This document shows, piece by piece, positions 16,646 through 24,610 of a stretch of 64,000 nt of DNA. Location: contig CAYOAL010000037.1 in the NCBI GenBank assembly GCA_964401935.1, positions 8,626-72,625 of the forward strand, read 5' to 3'. Position 1 is the stretch's first letter, and each line of letters opens with the position of its first letter. A program made the position numbers and the translations under genes. The DNA comes from JAPYTK01 sp964401935 (GTDB lineage Bacteria; Myxococcota_A; Polyangia; Polyangiales; Polyangiaceae). The notes beneath the pieces were generated by a model. The model was not told the origin of the DNA, searched no databases, and saw nothing but the letters and a program-made list of their open reading frames with translations.

Positions 16646-19600
16646 TCATTCTTTGGGGGTGAGGCGTACGGTGCGTTGCAGCAGGCCGTCGATCTTCTGC
16701 AGCCAGCGGCGCCAAGCGGCGTATTCCGCCACGGTGATCTGCCATTTCGTGAGGGTGATCGCGCGTCTCACCGTGACCTTCTGCTTGTTCTTCGCGAGCT
16801 CGAACACCAGCGTCGCTTTGCCGAAGTCGCCGCCGTCGGCCACTCCATCGGGGGGCAGCCCGGCCACCTCGTAGTTGGGCGGCGCGAGCAGCTCGACGAC
16901 GACGTCGCGGTGGGACGGGGCGACGCTCGGGGGCAGCTCGATGGGCAACGTCCGGGTGACCAGCGGGGCGAGCATCGAGGTGATCGGTCGGGGCGGGGCC
17001 ACCGCCACCACCAGATCGCCTCCCTCCCGGCGGGCCATCGAGCCGGCGGTCGCGCCGTACTCGACGCGCGCCGCGCCACCCGGGAGGGTGGGGTCGAAGG
17101 CGATCGCGGGTTGCATCGTCAGCCCTGGGAACGCGCCCCCGACGAGGTTGTTCTCTACCCACTGGGCTCGGGTGTCTTGCTCCTTGAGGTGGGTGCGCAA
17201 GCGGAAGGCGAGATCGCCGGTGTGGGTCTCCTTCGCAGAGAGCGTGCCCGAGCCGTCGGCGGCGAGCTTGAGCGTCCACTGCGTCGACACGCTGTGATCG
17301 CTGGGGGCGGCCGAGTCGACGAGTTGGGGTGACGCGCCATCGGCGACGAGGATCGCCAAGCCGCCGCTGTCCATCGCGGGGAGCGGACCGAGGCGACTCT
17401 CGGGGCTGGTCGCGTCGAGGTAGCGGCCTCCCTCGCCGCTCTCGTTGGGGAGAAAGACGATCCCGTGGTCGAACATCGGGATCGCGACCTTGGTGCTCTG
17501 CATCACGCGGCGCTGCGCGGTGTGGCGCGTCTGGATGAGCACCTCGGTGCCCTTCACCCCCACCGCCTCGAGGAGGCTGATCAGCAACATCGCCTTGTCG
17601 TCGCAGTCGCCTTGGCGGCGCGCCAACAGGTGCTGGGGCCGATTGGGGAGCCACCACTCGCCCGACTGGTAGTTGACGTAGCGGATGTCGTCGGCCACGA
17701 AGTTGAACAGCGCATCCACCTTCTCGGCCCGGGTCTTCTTGCCAGCGGTGATCTCGTCGGCCATGCGCTGGATCTGCTCGTCGGGCGTGGTGAACCCTTC
17801 CACCGCCCCCCGGTACCAGCCGAGGAACGCGTCCCAGCTCGGGTAGATCGAGCCGACCACCACCGGCATCAGCTCGCTCACGCTCGGCGAGAGGGGTTCG
17901 TCCGCGATGCTCGGAGGGTCGTGCCAGATGAGGTGGTCGATGGTTCGGCCGGCCACCTTCTTGGTCTGGTGCTCATCGGCCGTGCCGCCCACCACGTCGA
18001 AGGCGATCGGCGATCCCACCGGCGCGTCGATCACGACGTCGTTGTAGAGGATGGGGTTGGTGACCACCGAGCCCACATAGTCGACGAAGTAGAACGGGGC
18101 GTCACCGCGCCGCCCCACCGGTCCTGGCGTCCAGTCGCGCACCGCCACCTCGACCACGTCGCCGCGCTCGAGGGGCGGCCACCGCACCATCGGACCGTCG
18201 GCGTCTTGCTCCTCGGGCGCGACCACCGCGCCGTTCTTCTTGTGTACCCGCGCCACCAACAGCTCGCTGCCGTAGCCGGTGGGGAGCCGCTCGTAGCGCT
18301 CGCCCTCGGTGCGAGGCGGCACGATGATCTCGCGGGCGTAGTGCATCATCTGCGACACCCGCTTGTCGGGGTGAAGGCGCACCACCCGGCGCCAGTGGAG
18401 CTGGCGCGCGAACAGGCCGTTCGCCGGGGCCGGCTTGGCCTTGGCCCGCTCGAGGAACACCTTGGCGCCCACGATGTAGGGGGCATCCGGTCCTGGATCG
18501 GCGTCCTGGCTGTCGTCGCCGCGGCGGAAGCGCAGCTCCGCGTGGAGGCGCGTGTCGGATGGCTCGAGCTCGGCGGCGCGCGCGAGCGCGGTGAGCGTGA
18601 CGAGCGGGGCGGGCTCCTTGGGCGTCATCGCCCGCATCGTCCGGGCCACCTCGGCGAAGGCGTCGGCGCGGTTCGGGGCGAGGTGCGTGGCGAACGACAG
18701 CACGTCCTTCGCGGCGGCGTAGCGCCCCGCGTCATGCAGCATCCGCCCGAGCCGGATCACCTGAGACGCGCGCGTCTGATGCATCACCTGGCGCAGCGTC
18801 ACCTGCTCGAGCGTCTCGGCGCTCATGAACGCGCGGGCGCCCACGTAGCCAGGCCCGCGCTCGCCGCTGGTTCCCTGCGCGAGCTGCTCGAGCGCCTGGA
18901 GTCGCTGGGCGTTGGTCGCGCTGACGCGCGCGAGGGCGCGCCACACCGTGAGCGGCGTCTTGCTGCCGTGGCTCTTCACGAGCAGCGAGAGCTCCTCGCG
19001 CGCCTTGTGACGGAGGCCGGTCGCGCCCAGTCGCTGCCACACGAGCGCGCGGAGCCAGCGCGCGTGAGCGTCTTTGGCGTTGGCGAGCGGGGCCTCGTCG
19101 CTGGTGGCCTTGGCGAGATCGGGGGCGCCGGTGTCGAGCCTCAGCGCCACCAGCGATCGCTGAGCAAACCCAAGAGCACCCTCGTCGCCGCCGGTCTTGG
19201 CGCGGTCGATCGCGAGGGTGAGCCAGCCGCTCTGGTTGGCCACGGACGGGGCGATGTGCCCGGCGAGCGCGAGCTCTCCCGGCGCCACGTCGGGTTTGCC
19301 GGCGAGCCCGTCGAGCAGACCGGGGGCGCGCGACGTACGCAGATCGTCCGTACCGGCGAGACGCAGCACCACCGCCGCGGCCAACGCCTGCGGGCCGCTC
19401 GTAGTGGCGCTCGGAGCCACGATGGCCTCGGCCGCCGTCGCCACGCGCTGATATTGGACGACCGATTTCTTGTCGATGGCGGCCCGCACCCGATCCAAAC
19501 GCGCAGGTTGGCTGGTCGTGGCGAGCAGCAGATCGCTGCCGTCGTCGTTGGTGAAGCGCACCCGCACGCGGCCAGCGTCGTTCTGGGCCCCCGTGCACAC

Positions 19601-20374
19601 CTTGAGCACGAGCAGATGATCCCCCGCCGTCGCCTGCACGCGGACGGCCGCCCGATCGACGATGGCGGAGGGGTGGACACGCTCGTCGAGCAACACCCCC
19701 GCGTCATCCCAGCTCATGCGCAGCGAGCCGCTCGCCGCCACGCGGATCGTCACGGGCATCGCGCTCGGCACGGTCACCGCAGCGCCGAGGTACGTGCACG
19801 ACTCGGAGCGAGGGTGCACGTACAGATCGAGCGGCAGGCCCCGGGCGGTCACCGTGTCGACGAGGCTGCGTCGCGTGCGCACGGCGTACACGCCCCAGGA
19901 GTAGTCGGCCGCGCTCCAGCGATGCGCCGGATGATCCGCCGCGTCGCTCCGCGAGAGGCCACCGCCCGTGTCTTCGAGCGGGCCGAGGATGGCGAAGGTG
20001 CGCACGAGGGCGTTCGGGGCGTCATCCACCGGCAGCTTGTCGAGGCCCGGCCAGGCCGGGCCGGGCTCTGGCTCGAGCATTCGCGCCAGCCAGCGGGCAT
20101 CGCCGGCGACGCGAGCCTTGCTCGCCGCCAGCTTCTCGAGGGCGGCCTTGGCCTTCCCCGCCGCCGCCTCCTCCTCGAAGGCGGCGATGAGGATCGTCCG
20201 CGCGAGCGCGTCGTCACCGTCACGCAGCGCGGCCCGCAGCGAGAGCTCGATCGTCTCGTCGGGCGTCGCCGCCACCCAGCTCGACGCGGGCTCCTTCGCC
20301 AGCCCGTCGCCCGCGGTCGCGAGCCAACCAAGAACCACGAAAACGAGCACCACGTGCCGGGCGTGCATCGCCAC
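16646..20374 (-). CDS. Exported DUF3857/transglutaminase-like protein
   Basis: 1242 residues with an N-terminal signal peptide (HVVLVFVVLGWLATAGDGLAKE). The first 600 residues are a helical-repeat and beta-mixed region. Around 620-830 lies a DUF3857-like beta domain (ILYNDVVIDAP..). It is followed by a transglutaminase-like core with a complete triad: Cys924 in RRQGDCDDKAM, His970 in MFDHGIVFLP and Asp987 in YLDATSP. Family members with this pairing are periplasmic or surface proteins thought to cross-link or cleave peptides; the substrate is unknown. The gene is isolated, convergent with the YPQP lipoprotein. The large opposite-strand reading frames here are composition shadows. Confidence 0.88.
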   Translation of the reverse strand: MAMHARHVVLVFVVLGWLATAGDGLAKEPASSWVAATPDETIELSLRAALRDGDDALARTILIAAFEEEAAAGKAKAALEKLAASKARVAGDARWLARMLEPEPGPAWPGLDKLPVDDAPNALVRTFAILGPLEDTGGGLSRSDAADHPAHRWSAADYSWGVYAVRTRRSLVDTVTARGLPLDLYVHPRSESCTYLGAAVTVPSAMPVTIRVAASGSLRMSWDDAGVLLDERVHPSAIVDRAAVRVQATAGDHLLVLKVCTGAQNDAGRVRVRFTNDDGSDLLLATTSQPARLDRVRAAIDKKSVVQYQRVATAAEAIVAPSATTSGPQALAAAVVLRLAGTDDLRTSRAPGLLDGLAGKPDVAPGELALAGHIAPSVANQSGWLTLAIDRAKTGGDEGALGFAQRSLVALRLDTGAPDLAKATSDEAPLANAKDAHARWLRALVWQRLGATGLRHKAREELSLLVKSHGSKTPLTVWRALARVSATNAQRLQALEQLAQGTSGERGPGYVGARAFMSAETLEQVTLRQVMHQTRASQVIRLGRMLHDAGRYAAAKDVLSFATHLAPNRADAFAEVARTMRAMTPKEPAPLVTLTALARAAELEPSDTRLHAELRFRRGDDSQDADPGPDAPYIVGAKVFLERAKAKPAPANGLFARQLHWRRVVRLHPDKRVSQMMHYAREIIVPPRTEGERYERLPTGYGSELLVARVHKKNGAVVAPEEQDADGPMVRWPPLERGDVVEVAVRDWTPGPVGRRGDAPFYFVDYVGSVVTNPILYNDVVIDAPVGSPIAFDVVGGTADEHQTKKVAGRTIDHLIWHDPPSIADEPLSPSVSELMPVVVGSIYPSWDAFLGWYRGAVEGFTTPDEQIQRMADEITAGKKTRAEKVDALFNFVADDIRYVNYQSGEWWLPNRPQHLLARRQGDCDDKAMLLISLLEAVGVKGTEVLIQTRHTAQRRVMQSTKVAIPMFDHGIVFLPNESGEGGRYLDATSPESRLGPLPAMDSGGLAILVADGASPQLVDSAAPSDHSVSTQWTLKLAADGSGTLSAKETHTGDLAFRLRTHLKEQDTRAQWVENNLVGGAFPGLTMQPAIAFDPTLPGGAARVEYGATAGSMARREGGDLVVAVAPPRPITSMLAPLVTRTLPIELPPSVAPSHRDVVVELLAPPNYEVAGLPPDGVADGGDFGKATLVFELAKNKQKVTVRRAITLTKWQITVAEYAAWRRWLQKIDGLLQRTVRLTPKE

Positions 20375-20553
20375 AGGCTAGTACCTCATCCCGCAAGTTC
20401 GTATCGCCTTCCCGCGTGAGGCCCTTTCGAGGAGCGGCGAACCGTCTTCGAGGCTGCGCAGCGGCGCGAGCATCGAGGATGTCAGAGACCTCGGCGATCT
20501 CTCGTGGATGTGGGTAAGTTGCCTACATGGTCCGCTCGTGATTTCATGGTCCC

Positions 20554-21078
20554 ATGCACCGCATCCTGGCTCTCGTCTTCGCCGTGTGCGTCTTGGCGGT
20601 GGCCCCCGACGCGGAGGCCCGCAAGGTCCGGTGGGACAAGATCGAGGTGCGCAAGGGCGACGACGCCCACCGGGTTCAGCTCAAGCTGAGCAAGCTCCTG
20701 AAGCGCGCCACGCGCAAGGCGACGTGGGGCAAGGGCGACACCGTGGCGCTGTCGGCCCGCCTCACCCACCTCGTCTGGGAGCAACACGACGACGTGGTTC
20801 GGGTCAGCGTCACCGTGGTCGCCAAGATCATCGGCGGCAACGGCGCGCGCTCGCACATCCGCATCGGTGGTCATCCGAAGGACAGAGCGAAGGTGGAGGA
20901 GCAGGCCCTCAGGATCGTGTCCGATGGCCTCATCACCCGCCTCTCCGACATGGCTCGCACCGAGAGCGCGGAGGCAGAGAAGAAGAAGAAGGCCGAAGAA
21001 GCGGAAGAGAAGGAGCGCGCGTCCGAAGCCGCCGCCGACCCCTCATGGCCCGACTGCCCGCACCGCCTCAAGGGATGA
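20554..21078 (+). CDS. Small exported protein, function unknown
   Basis: 174 residues. Clear signal peptide (MHRILALVFAVCVLAVAPDAEA, cut after AEA). The mature domain of about 110 residues has beta strands such as 'TVALSARLTHLVWEQHDDVVRVSVTVVAKI' and ends in a long Lys/Glu-rich helix and a last segment with one cysteine. The fold recalls lipid- or envelope-stress-associated small proteins, but no family is recognised. Its last 11 bp overlap the 3' end of the convergent lipoprotein gene. Confidence 0.78.
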   Translation: MHRILALVFAVCVLAVAPDAEARKVRWDKIEVRKGDDAHRVQLKLSKLLKRATRKATWGKGDTVALSARLTHLVWEQHDDVVRVSVTVVAKIIGGNGARSHIRIGGHPKDRAKVEEQALRIVSDGLITRLSDMARTESAEAEKKKKAEEAEEKERASEAAADPSWPDCPHRLKG

Positions 21079-21769
21079 TCTCGAGGAGATCGCCGGCGCA
21101 GACGAAGCTGCTCGAGAGCTCGACGTCGACGCCGTTGACGGCGACGTCGAGCGTGAACGGCGTGTCGGCCTGCGGCGCGCACCCGTCTCCTTCCCAGATC
21201 CCCACCATCACGTAAGCGGTGCCGCTCGCCTCCATCGTGGCGCCACCCGCGGGGCAGTCGTACCCTTCGGGGTTCTCGACGCTGCAGGGCATCTCCTCGT
21301 CGTACAGGATGCTCTTGCCCCCGGGCTCCACGATCGCACCGAACAGATCCGCGCCGAGCGGCGAGCCGGCGTTGTCGGCCTGCATGAAGAGGCAGTCGCC
21401 GGCCGCGACGGGCACCGCGTACACCTTGGCTGGCCAGAACACCGACGTGTCGGCTGGACAGAGGGTGGTGTCGGCGAGGGACAGCGCGCCCGCGCCGACG
21501 TCGTCGCACGACAGCGGCATCCCGTCCCCGATGGGGATGTCCGGGCATCCGGCCCCCTCCCCTCCAGCCCCCGCCGTGCCCCCCGTGCCTCCCGCCGCGC
21601 TCGCGCCGCCAGCGTTCCCGGTCCCGCCGCCCCCGCCGCCGCGGCCGCCGCTCGCAGACGTTGTGACGTTCACCGCCGAGCCACCACTCCCGTCGTCGTT
21701 GGAGGGCGTCGTCGCGTCGGTGCAAGCAACCACGGCCAGCACGCACAAGGCCAAGGGGAGGCGTGTCAT
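21068..21769 (-). CDS. Lipoprotein with long Gly-rich linker
   Basis: 233 residues. Signal peptide ends in VVAC (lipobox). About 55 residues of Gly/Ser/Ala linker follow (SGGRGGGGGGTGNAGG type), then a cysteine-containing domain of about 155 residues with six cysteines and predicted beta structure (AKVYAVPVAAGDCLFMQADN, TAYVMVGIWEGDGC). That part resembles bacterial pre-peptidase C-terminal (PPC-like) beta domains, but the match is weak. Same construction as the lipoproteins at 11494, 30862 and 40947. It lies 74 bp downstream of nuoK on the same strand. Confidence 0.82.
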   Translation of the reverse strand: MTRLPLALCVLAVVACTDATTPSNDDGSGGSAVNVTTSASGGRGGGGGGTGNAGGASAAGGTGGTAGAGGEGAGCPDIPIGDGMPLSCDDVGAGALSLADTTLCPADTSVFWPAKVYAVPVAAGDCLFMQADNAGSPLGADLFGAIVEPGGKSILYDEEMPCSVENPEGYDCPAGGATMEASGTAYVMVGIWEGDGCAPQADTPFTLDVAVNGVDVELSSSFVCAGDLLEIIP

Positions 21770-21843
21770 CGTGAGGCGGGGTGGGCGCCGAGCGTCGTCA
21801 GGTCGTCAGCAGGTCGGAGAGCCGGTCTGCGAGCGGGCGCGCC

Positions 21844-22152
21844 TCAGTTCTTCAGCGAGGTGAGGCGGTCGGCGTCGATGCTGCGGACGTTGCGATACAC
21901 CGTGAGCACGATCGCGAGCGCGATCGCCGCCTCGGCCGCCGCGAGCACGATGATGAACACCGTGAAGATCTGGCCGCCCACGTCGCCCACCACGAAGTGC
22001 TCGAAGGCGATGAAGTTGAGCGCGGCCGCGTTGAGGATGAGCTCCACCCCGAGCAGGATCCCGACCGCGTTGCGGCGCGTCATCACCGTGAGCAGGCCGA
22101 AGCCGAACATCACGGCGGCCACGGTGAGGTAGTGAACCAGGCCGATCTCCAT
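21844..22152 (-). CDS. nuoK: NADH-quinone oxidoreductase subunit K
   Basis: 102 residues, three transmembrane helices. The conserved glutamates of NuoK are present in the core VGILLGVELILNAAALNFIAF and in AAAEAAIALAIVLTVYRN. NuoK is an antiporter-like membrane subunit of respiratory complex I, in the proton-pumping arm. Begins 2 bp after the nuoJ stop, so the two are co-translated. No other complex I gene lies in the window, which is unusual for these normally 11-14 gene operons. Length and motifs are typical and nothing looks degraded. Confidence 0.96.
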   Translation of the reverse strand: MEIGLVHYLTVAAVMFGFGLLTVMTRRNAVGILLGVELILNAAALNFIAFEHFVVGDVGGQIFTVFIIVLAAAEAAIALAIVLTVYRNVRSIDADRLTSLKN

Positions 22153-22154
22153 GG

Positions 22155-22670
22155 TCACTCCTTCTCCCACTCGCGCTTGACCGCGCGTCGCGCGAGCACC
22201 ACCGAGCCGATCATGGCCGCGAGGAGGATCACCGAGCCCACCTCGAACGGCAGCAGGTACTCCCCGAGGAACGCGTGGCCGAGCTTGGCCGTGGAAGGCA
22301 CCGCCGCCCGCTCGGAGATCGCCCAGTTGGTGGTGGCGGCGATCTTCCCCAGCACCACGAGCACGAGGGTGACCAGACCCAGCCCCACGGCCAAGCCCTG
22401 CGTCGGGTTCGACACCTTCATGTCCTCGATGCGCGCGGTGAGCATCACCGCGAAGAGGATGAGCGTCAGGGTTCCGCCGACGTAGACCAGGATCTGGGTA
22501 GCGGCCAGGAAGTCGGCCGACAGAGTGATGTACATGCCGGCCACGCCGAGGAACGTCCCGAGCAAGGCGAGCGCCGAGTGGATGATGTTCTTCGAGAACG
22601 CCACGACGCCCGCCGAGCCGAGCGCGAGGCCGGCCAGCACCATGAATACCGCTGTGTCGAGAGGAGGCAT
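22155..22670 (-). CDS. nuoJ: NADH-quinone oxidoreductase subunit J
   Basis: 171 residues, five hydrophobic helices. Typical NuoJ features: AGVVAFSKNIIHSALALLGTF, then YITLSADFLAATQILVYVGGTLTLILFAVML, the segment carrying the pi-bulge helix that couples quinone reduction to proton pumping. It sits directly before nuoK as in standard nuo operons, but the genes that normally flank them (nuoI, nuoL) are absent. The leader holds a 14-bp palindrome and extra copies of its half-site. Confidence 0.95.
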   Translation of the reverse strand: MPPLDTAVFMVLAGLALGSAGVVAFSKNIIHSALALLGTFLGVAGMYITLSADFLAATQILVYVGGTLTLILFAVMLTARIEDMKVSNPTQGLAVGLGLVTLVLVVLGKIAATTNWAISERAAVPSTAKLGHAFLGEYLLPFEVGSVILLAAMIGSVVLARRAVKREWEKE

Positions 22671-22721
22671 CTCGGTCTTCGGTCCCGGGTGGTTGTCGGG
22701 CCCGATTCGCGGCGGAGGCTA

Positions 22722-22735
22722 GACCGATCTCGGTC
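22722..22735. promoter_or_regulatory. 14-bp palindrome upstream of nuoJ
   Basis: GACCGA and TCGGTC arms separated by 2 bp. The half-site TCGGTC recurs at 22672-22677 and 22679-22684, immediately upstream of the nuoJ ATG. The cluster could be a repressor or activator site for nuoJK. No regulator is identified; short GC-rich palindromes also arise by chance. Confidence 0.3.
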
Positions 22736-22958
22736 GTGCTGTAAAGCCATGCGTCCCGCGCATCTGCGTGCGGTTTTCCACCCCGAAGCGGAGGAGGCCG
22801 TGTATGGTCCCGGCGTTCAATTTTCGCTGCGCGCCCCACGGCAGCACGGGGGGAGAAAGCCGGGCCAGCGAGCCCGCCTCGATTTGAGCCGTACTCCACA
22901 TGCTCGTGCGTCTCACCTCGGGCCCTGTGTTATGACGCAGCCCCACAGGAGGAAGTGA

Positions 22959-23564
22959 ATGTTCCGTAATGTCTCTCTGACCCTCGGCGTGGCAGCGCTC
23001 TCCCTTGGCCTCGTGGCCTGTGGCGAAGATCCGCCGCCGGATCCCCCGCCCCAACCGCCGCCCGCGCCGGCCCCCACCCCGGTCCCCACCGTCGTGGAGC
23101 CCACGCCCGATCCGGTGCCCACCGTGGAGACGGGCCCCTGCGACGCCACGCGCACGCTCGCCCTGAAGACCGCGATCGAGGGCCGCAAGACGGCCGAGCT
23201 CTCCTCGACCATGAAGCCCGAGGGCGTCTTCCGCTGCGAGCTGGTGGCCGAGGGCGGCGGCTTCGAGGTGCCGGTGACGATTCAGCCGGGCAAGTGTTAC
23301 TCCGCTCTCGCGGGTTCGTTCCCGAACATCACCGAGGTGGACATGCGCTTGCTGCTCAACGCCGTGGAGAACCTCCCGCCCTTGCTCGCCGGCCTGAAGG
23401 ATCAGCCGGCGGCGCAGGACAGCGAGACCGGTCCGACCGCTGCCATCGGGCGCAAAGACAGCTGTTATCGTCTGCCCCCGCTCGCCCCGCCGATCCCGAT
23501 GAAGGTGGTGGTCACCGCCACCGCGGGCGCTGGGCCGCTGGCCGTTCAGATCTTCAGCAAGTAG
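22959..23564 (+). CDS. Lipoprotein with Pro-rich linker and GKCY/TATAG domain
   Basis: 201 residues. Strong ribosome site AGGAGG 6 nt before the ATG. Signal peptide ends in LVACG (lipobox), followed by a Pro-rich linker (PPPDPPPQPPPAPAP). The C-terminal domain of about 130 residues contains GKCYSAL, a helical middle, DSCYR and the final VVVTATAGAGPLAVQIFSK. The same GKCY ... C ... V(V/Y)TATAG(A/S)G ending occurs in the next gene (23779), so the domains are homologous. Function unknown; probably a surface or periplasmic module. Two disulfide-capable cysteines are kept in both. Confidence 0.85.
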   Translation: MFRNVSLTLGVAALSLGLVACGEDPPPDPPPQPPPAPAPTPVPTVVEPTPDPVPTVETGPCDATRTLALKTAIEGRKTAELSSTMKPEGVFRCELVAEGGGFEVPVTIQPGKCYSALAGSFPNITEVDMRLLLNAVENLPPLLAGLKDQPAAQDSETGPTAAIGRKDSCYRLPPLAPPIPMKVVVTATAGAGPLAVQIFSK

Positions 23565-23778
23565 CGCGACGTTTCGTCGGTCGCCGGCGGCGAGCGATCG
23601 CGCTGGCGAGCGTGGGTGCCAACGTGCTCGCGCTCGCCGCATTCGTGCTCCTGAGGGGAGGGCCACATCCCCCCACCTGGCGAAACCGTCTAAGCTCAGA
23701 GCGTTGGGTGAGCTCAGCGCTCAGCCGCCGCTTCCCAGCTGCCCGTCGCCTTATCGTCCGTTCCCTGGAGGATCGCCT

Positions 23779-24543
23779 GTGCATCGAACTCTTTCCGCCG
23801 CAACACTCCTCTCCGCTGCCGCCATGATGTTGCTCGGGTGCCCGCGTGAGCAGGACCCTCAGTACGGCCAGCAGTACCCGCAGCCGTATCCTCAGCCGGG
23901 CTACCCGCAGCCGTACCCACAGCCTGGCTACCAACCCCAGCCTGGCCAACCGCAGCCCTACCCGCAGCCTTACCCGCAGCCCGGCTACCAGCCGCAGCCC
24001 GGTACGCAGCCCCAGCCGGCCCCCGCGCCACAGCCGGGTGGGTGGCCTTTCCCGTTCCCGCCGGCTCCTGGGCAGCCCCAGCCCGGCCCTGCGCCGCAGC
24101 CGGGTGGACAGCCCGCGCCGCAGCCCGGCAGCGGCATGGCCACGCAGCTCGATCCGGCCGCCGCGGCCGCCGCGACCGGCCCGCTGATGATCATGGCCAA
24201 CCAGGAGATGCAGGGGATGTCGCCGGCCACCGACGTGGTCGCGGGCCAGTTCCAACAAGGCCAATACCTCGAGCAGACGTTCCAGATGACCGGCGGCAAG
24301 TGCTACGGCGCCGTCGCGGCCGGTGCTGGCGTGAGCGGCATCAGGATCCAGTTCGTCGCGCTGCAGCCGATCCCCGGGGTGACCAACCCGGTCCTCGCCG
24401 AGGCCACGGGCGGGTCGCAGACCGTGCTCGGCGGGCGCGGCCAGTGCTTCAAGTGGGCCTTCCCAGTCGGCGTCAACGCGAAGGTGGTCTACACCGCCAC
24501 CGCCGGGAGCGGCGTCGCGGCGGGTCGGGTCTACGTCAAGTAG
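23779..24543 (+). CDS. Lipoprotein with YPQP/Pro-Gln linker and GKCY/TATAG domain
   Basis: 254 residues from a GTG start chosen because GGAGG lies 7 nt upstream and the signal peptide (HRTLSAATLLSAAAMMLLGC) begins there. The lipobox is LLGC, followed by PREQDPQYGQQYPQ, close to the lipoprotein at 16235. A linker of about 100 residues is made of YPQP, GYQPQP and PQPG repeats. The C-terminal domain (about 130-254) matches that of the preceding gene: GGKCYGAVAAG, GRGQCFKW and KVVYTATAGSG. Thus it combines the linker of one paralogue with the domain of the other. A strong terminator follows. Role unknown. Confidence 0.86.
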   Translation: MHRTLSAATLLSAAAMMLLGCPREQDPQYGQQYPQPYPQPGYPQPYPQPGYQPQPGQPQPYPQPYPQPGYQPQPGTQPQPAPAPQPGGWPFPFPPAPGQPQPGPAPQPGGQPAPQPGSGMATQLDPAAAAAATGPLMIMANQEMQGMSPATDVVAGQFQQGQYLEQTFQMTGGKCYGAVAAGAGVSGIRIQFVALQPIPGVTNPVLAEATGGSQTVLGGRGQCFKWAFPVGVNAKVVYTATAGSGVAAGRVYVK

Positions 24544-24567
24544 CGCTCGCAGAGCGCCGTCCAACAG

Positions 24568-24604
24568 CGAGCTCGCGCCAGTGGCGCGGGCTCGTTTCGG
24601 TTTG
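24568..24604 (+). terminator. Rho-independent terminator
   Basis: A 12-bp stem with one T-G wobble (left arm 24568-24579, right arm 24583-24594) and a 3-nt loop, followed by the T-rich stretch TTTCGGTTTG. This is the clearest terminator-type hairpin on the plus strand of the window. It ends the lipoprotein gene but sits only 6 nt before the annotated Rieske start, so it lies in that gene's leader as well. Confidence 0.75.
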
Positions 24605-24610
24605 TCAGGC

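Noticed and set aside
17465..20419. 984-codon open frame on the plus strand
   Set aside because: Lies antisense to the transglutaminase-like gene, has an Arg/His/Gly-rich composition and no motif; typical shadow of a high-GC gene.
23567..23827. Plus-strand frame with a membrane-like stretch after the lipoprotein at 22959
   Set aside because: No start codon with a ribosome site, and it overlaps the start of the next lipoprotein; perhaps a remnant but unsupported.
16318..24010. Direct repeats resembling a CRISPR array
   Set aside because: They are coding repeats for YPQP-type linkers, without conserved spacers or any cas gene.
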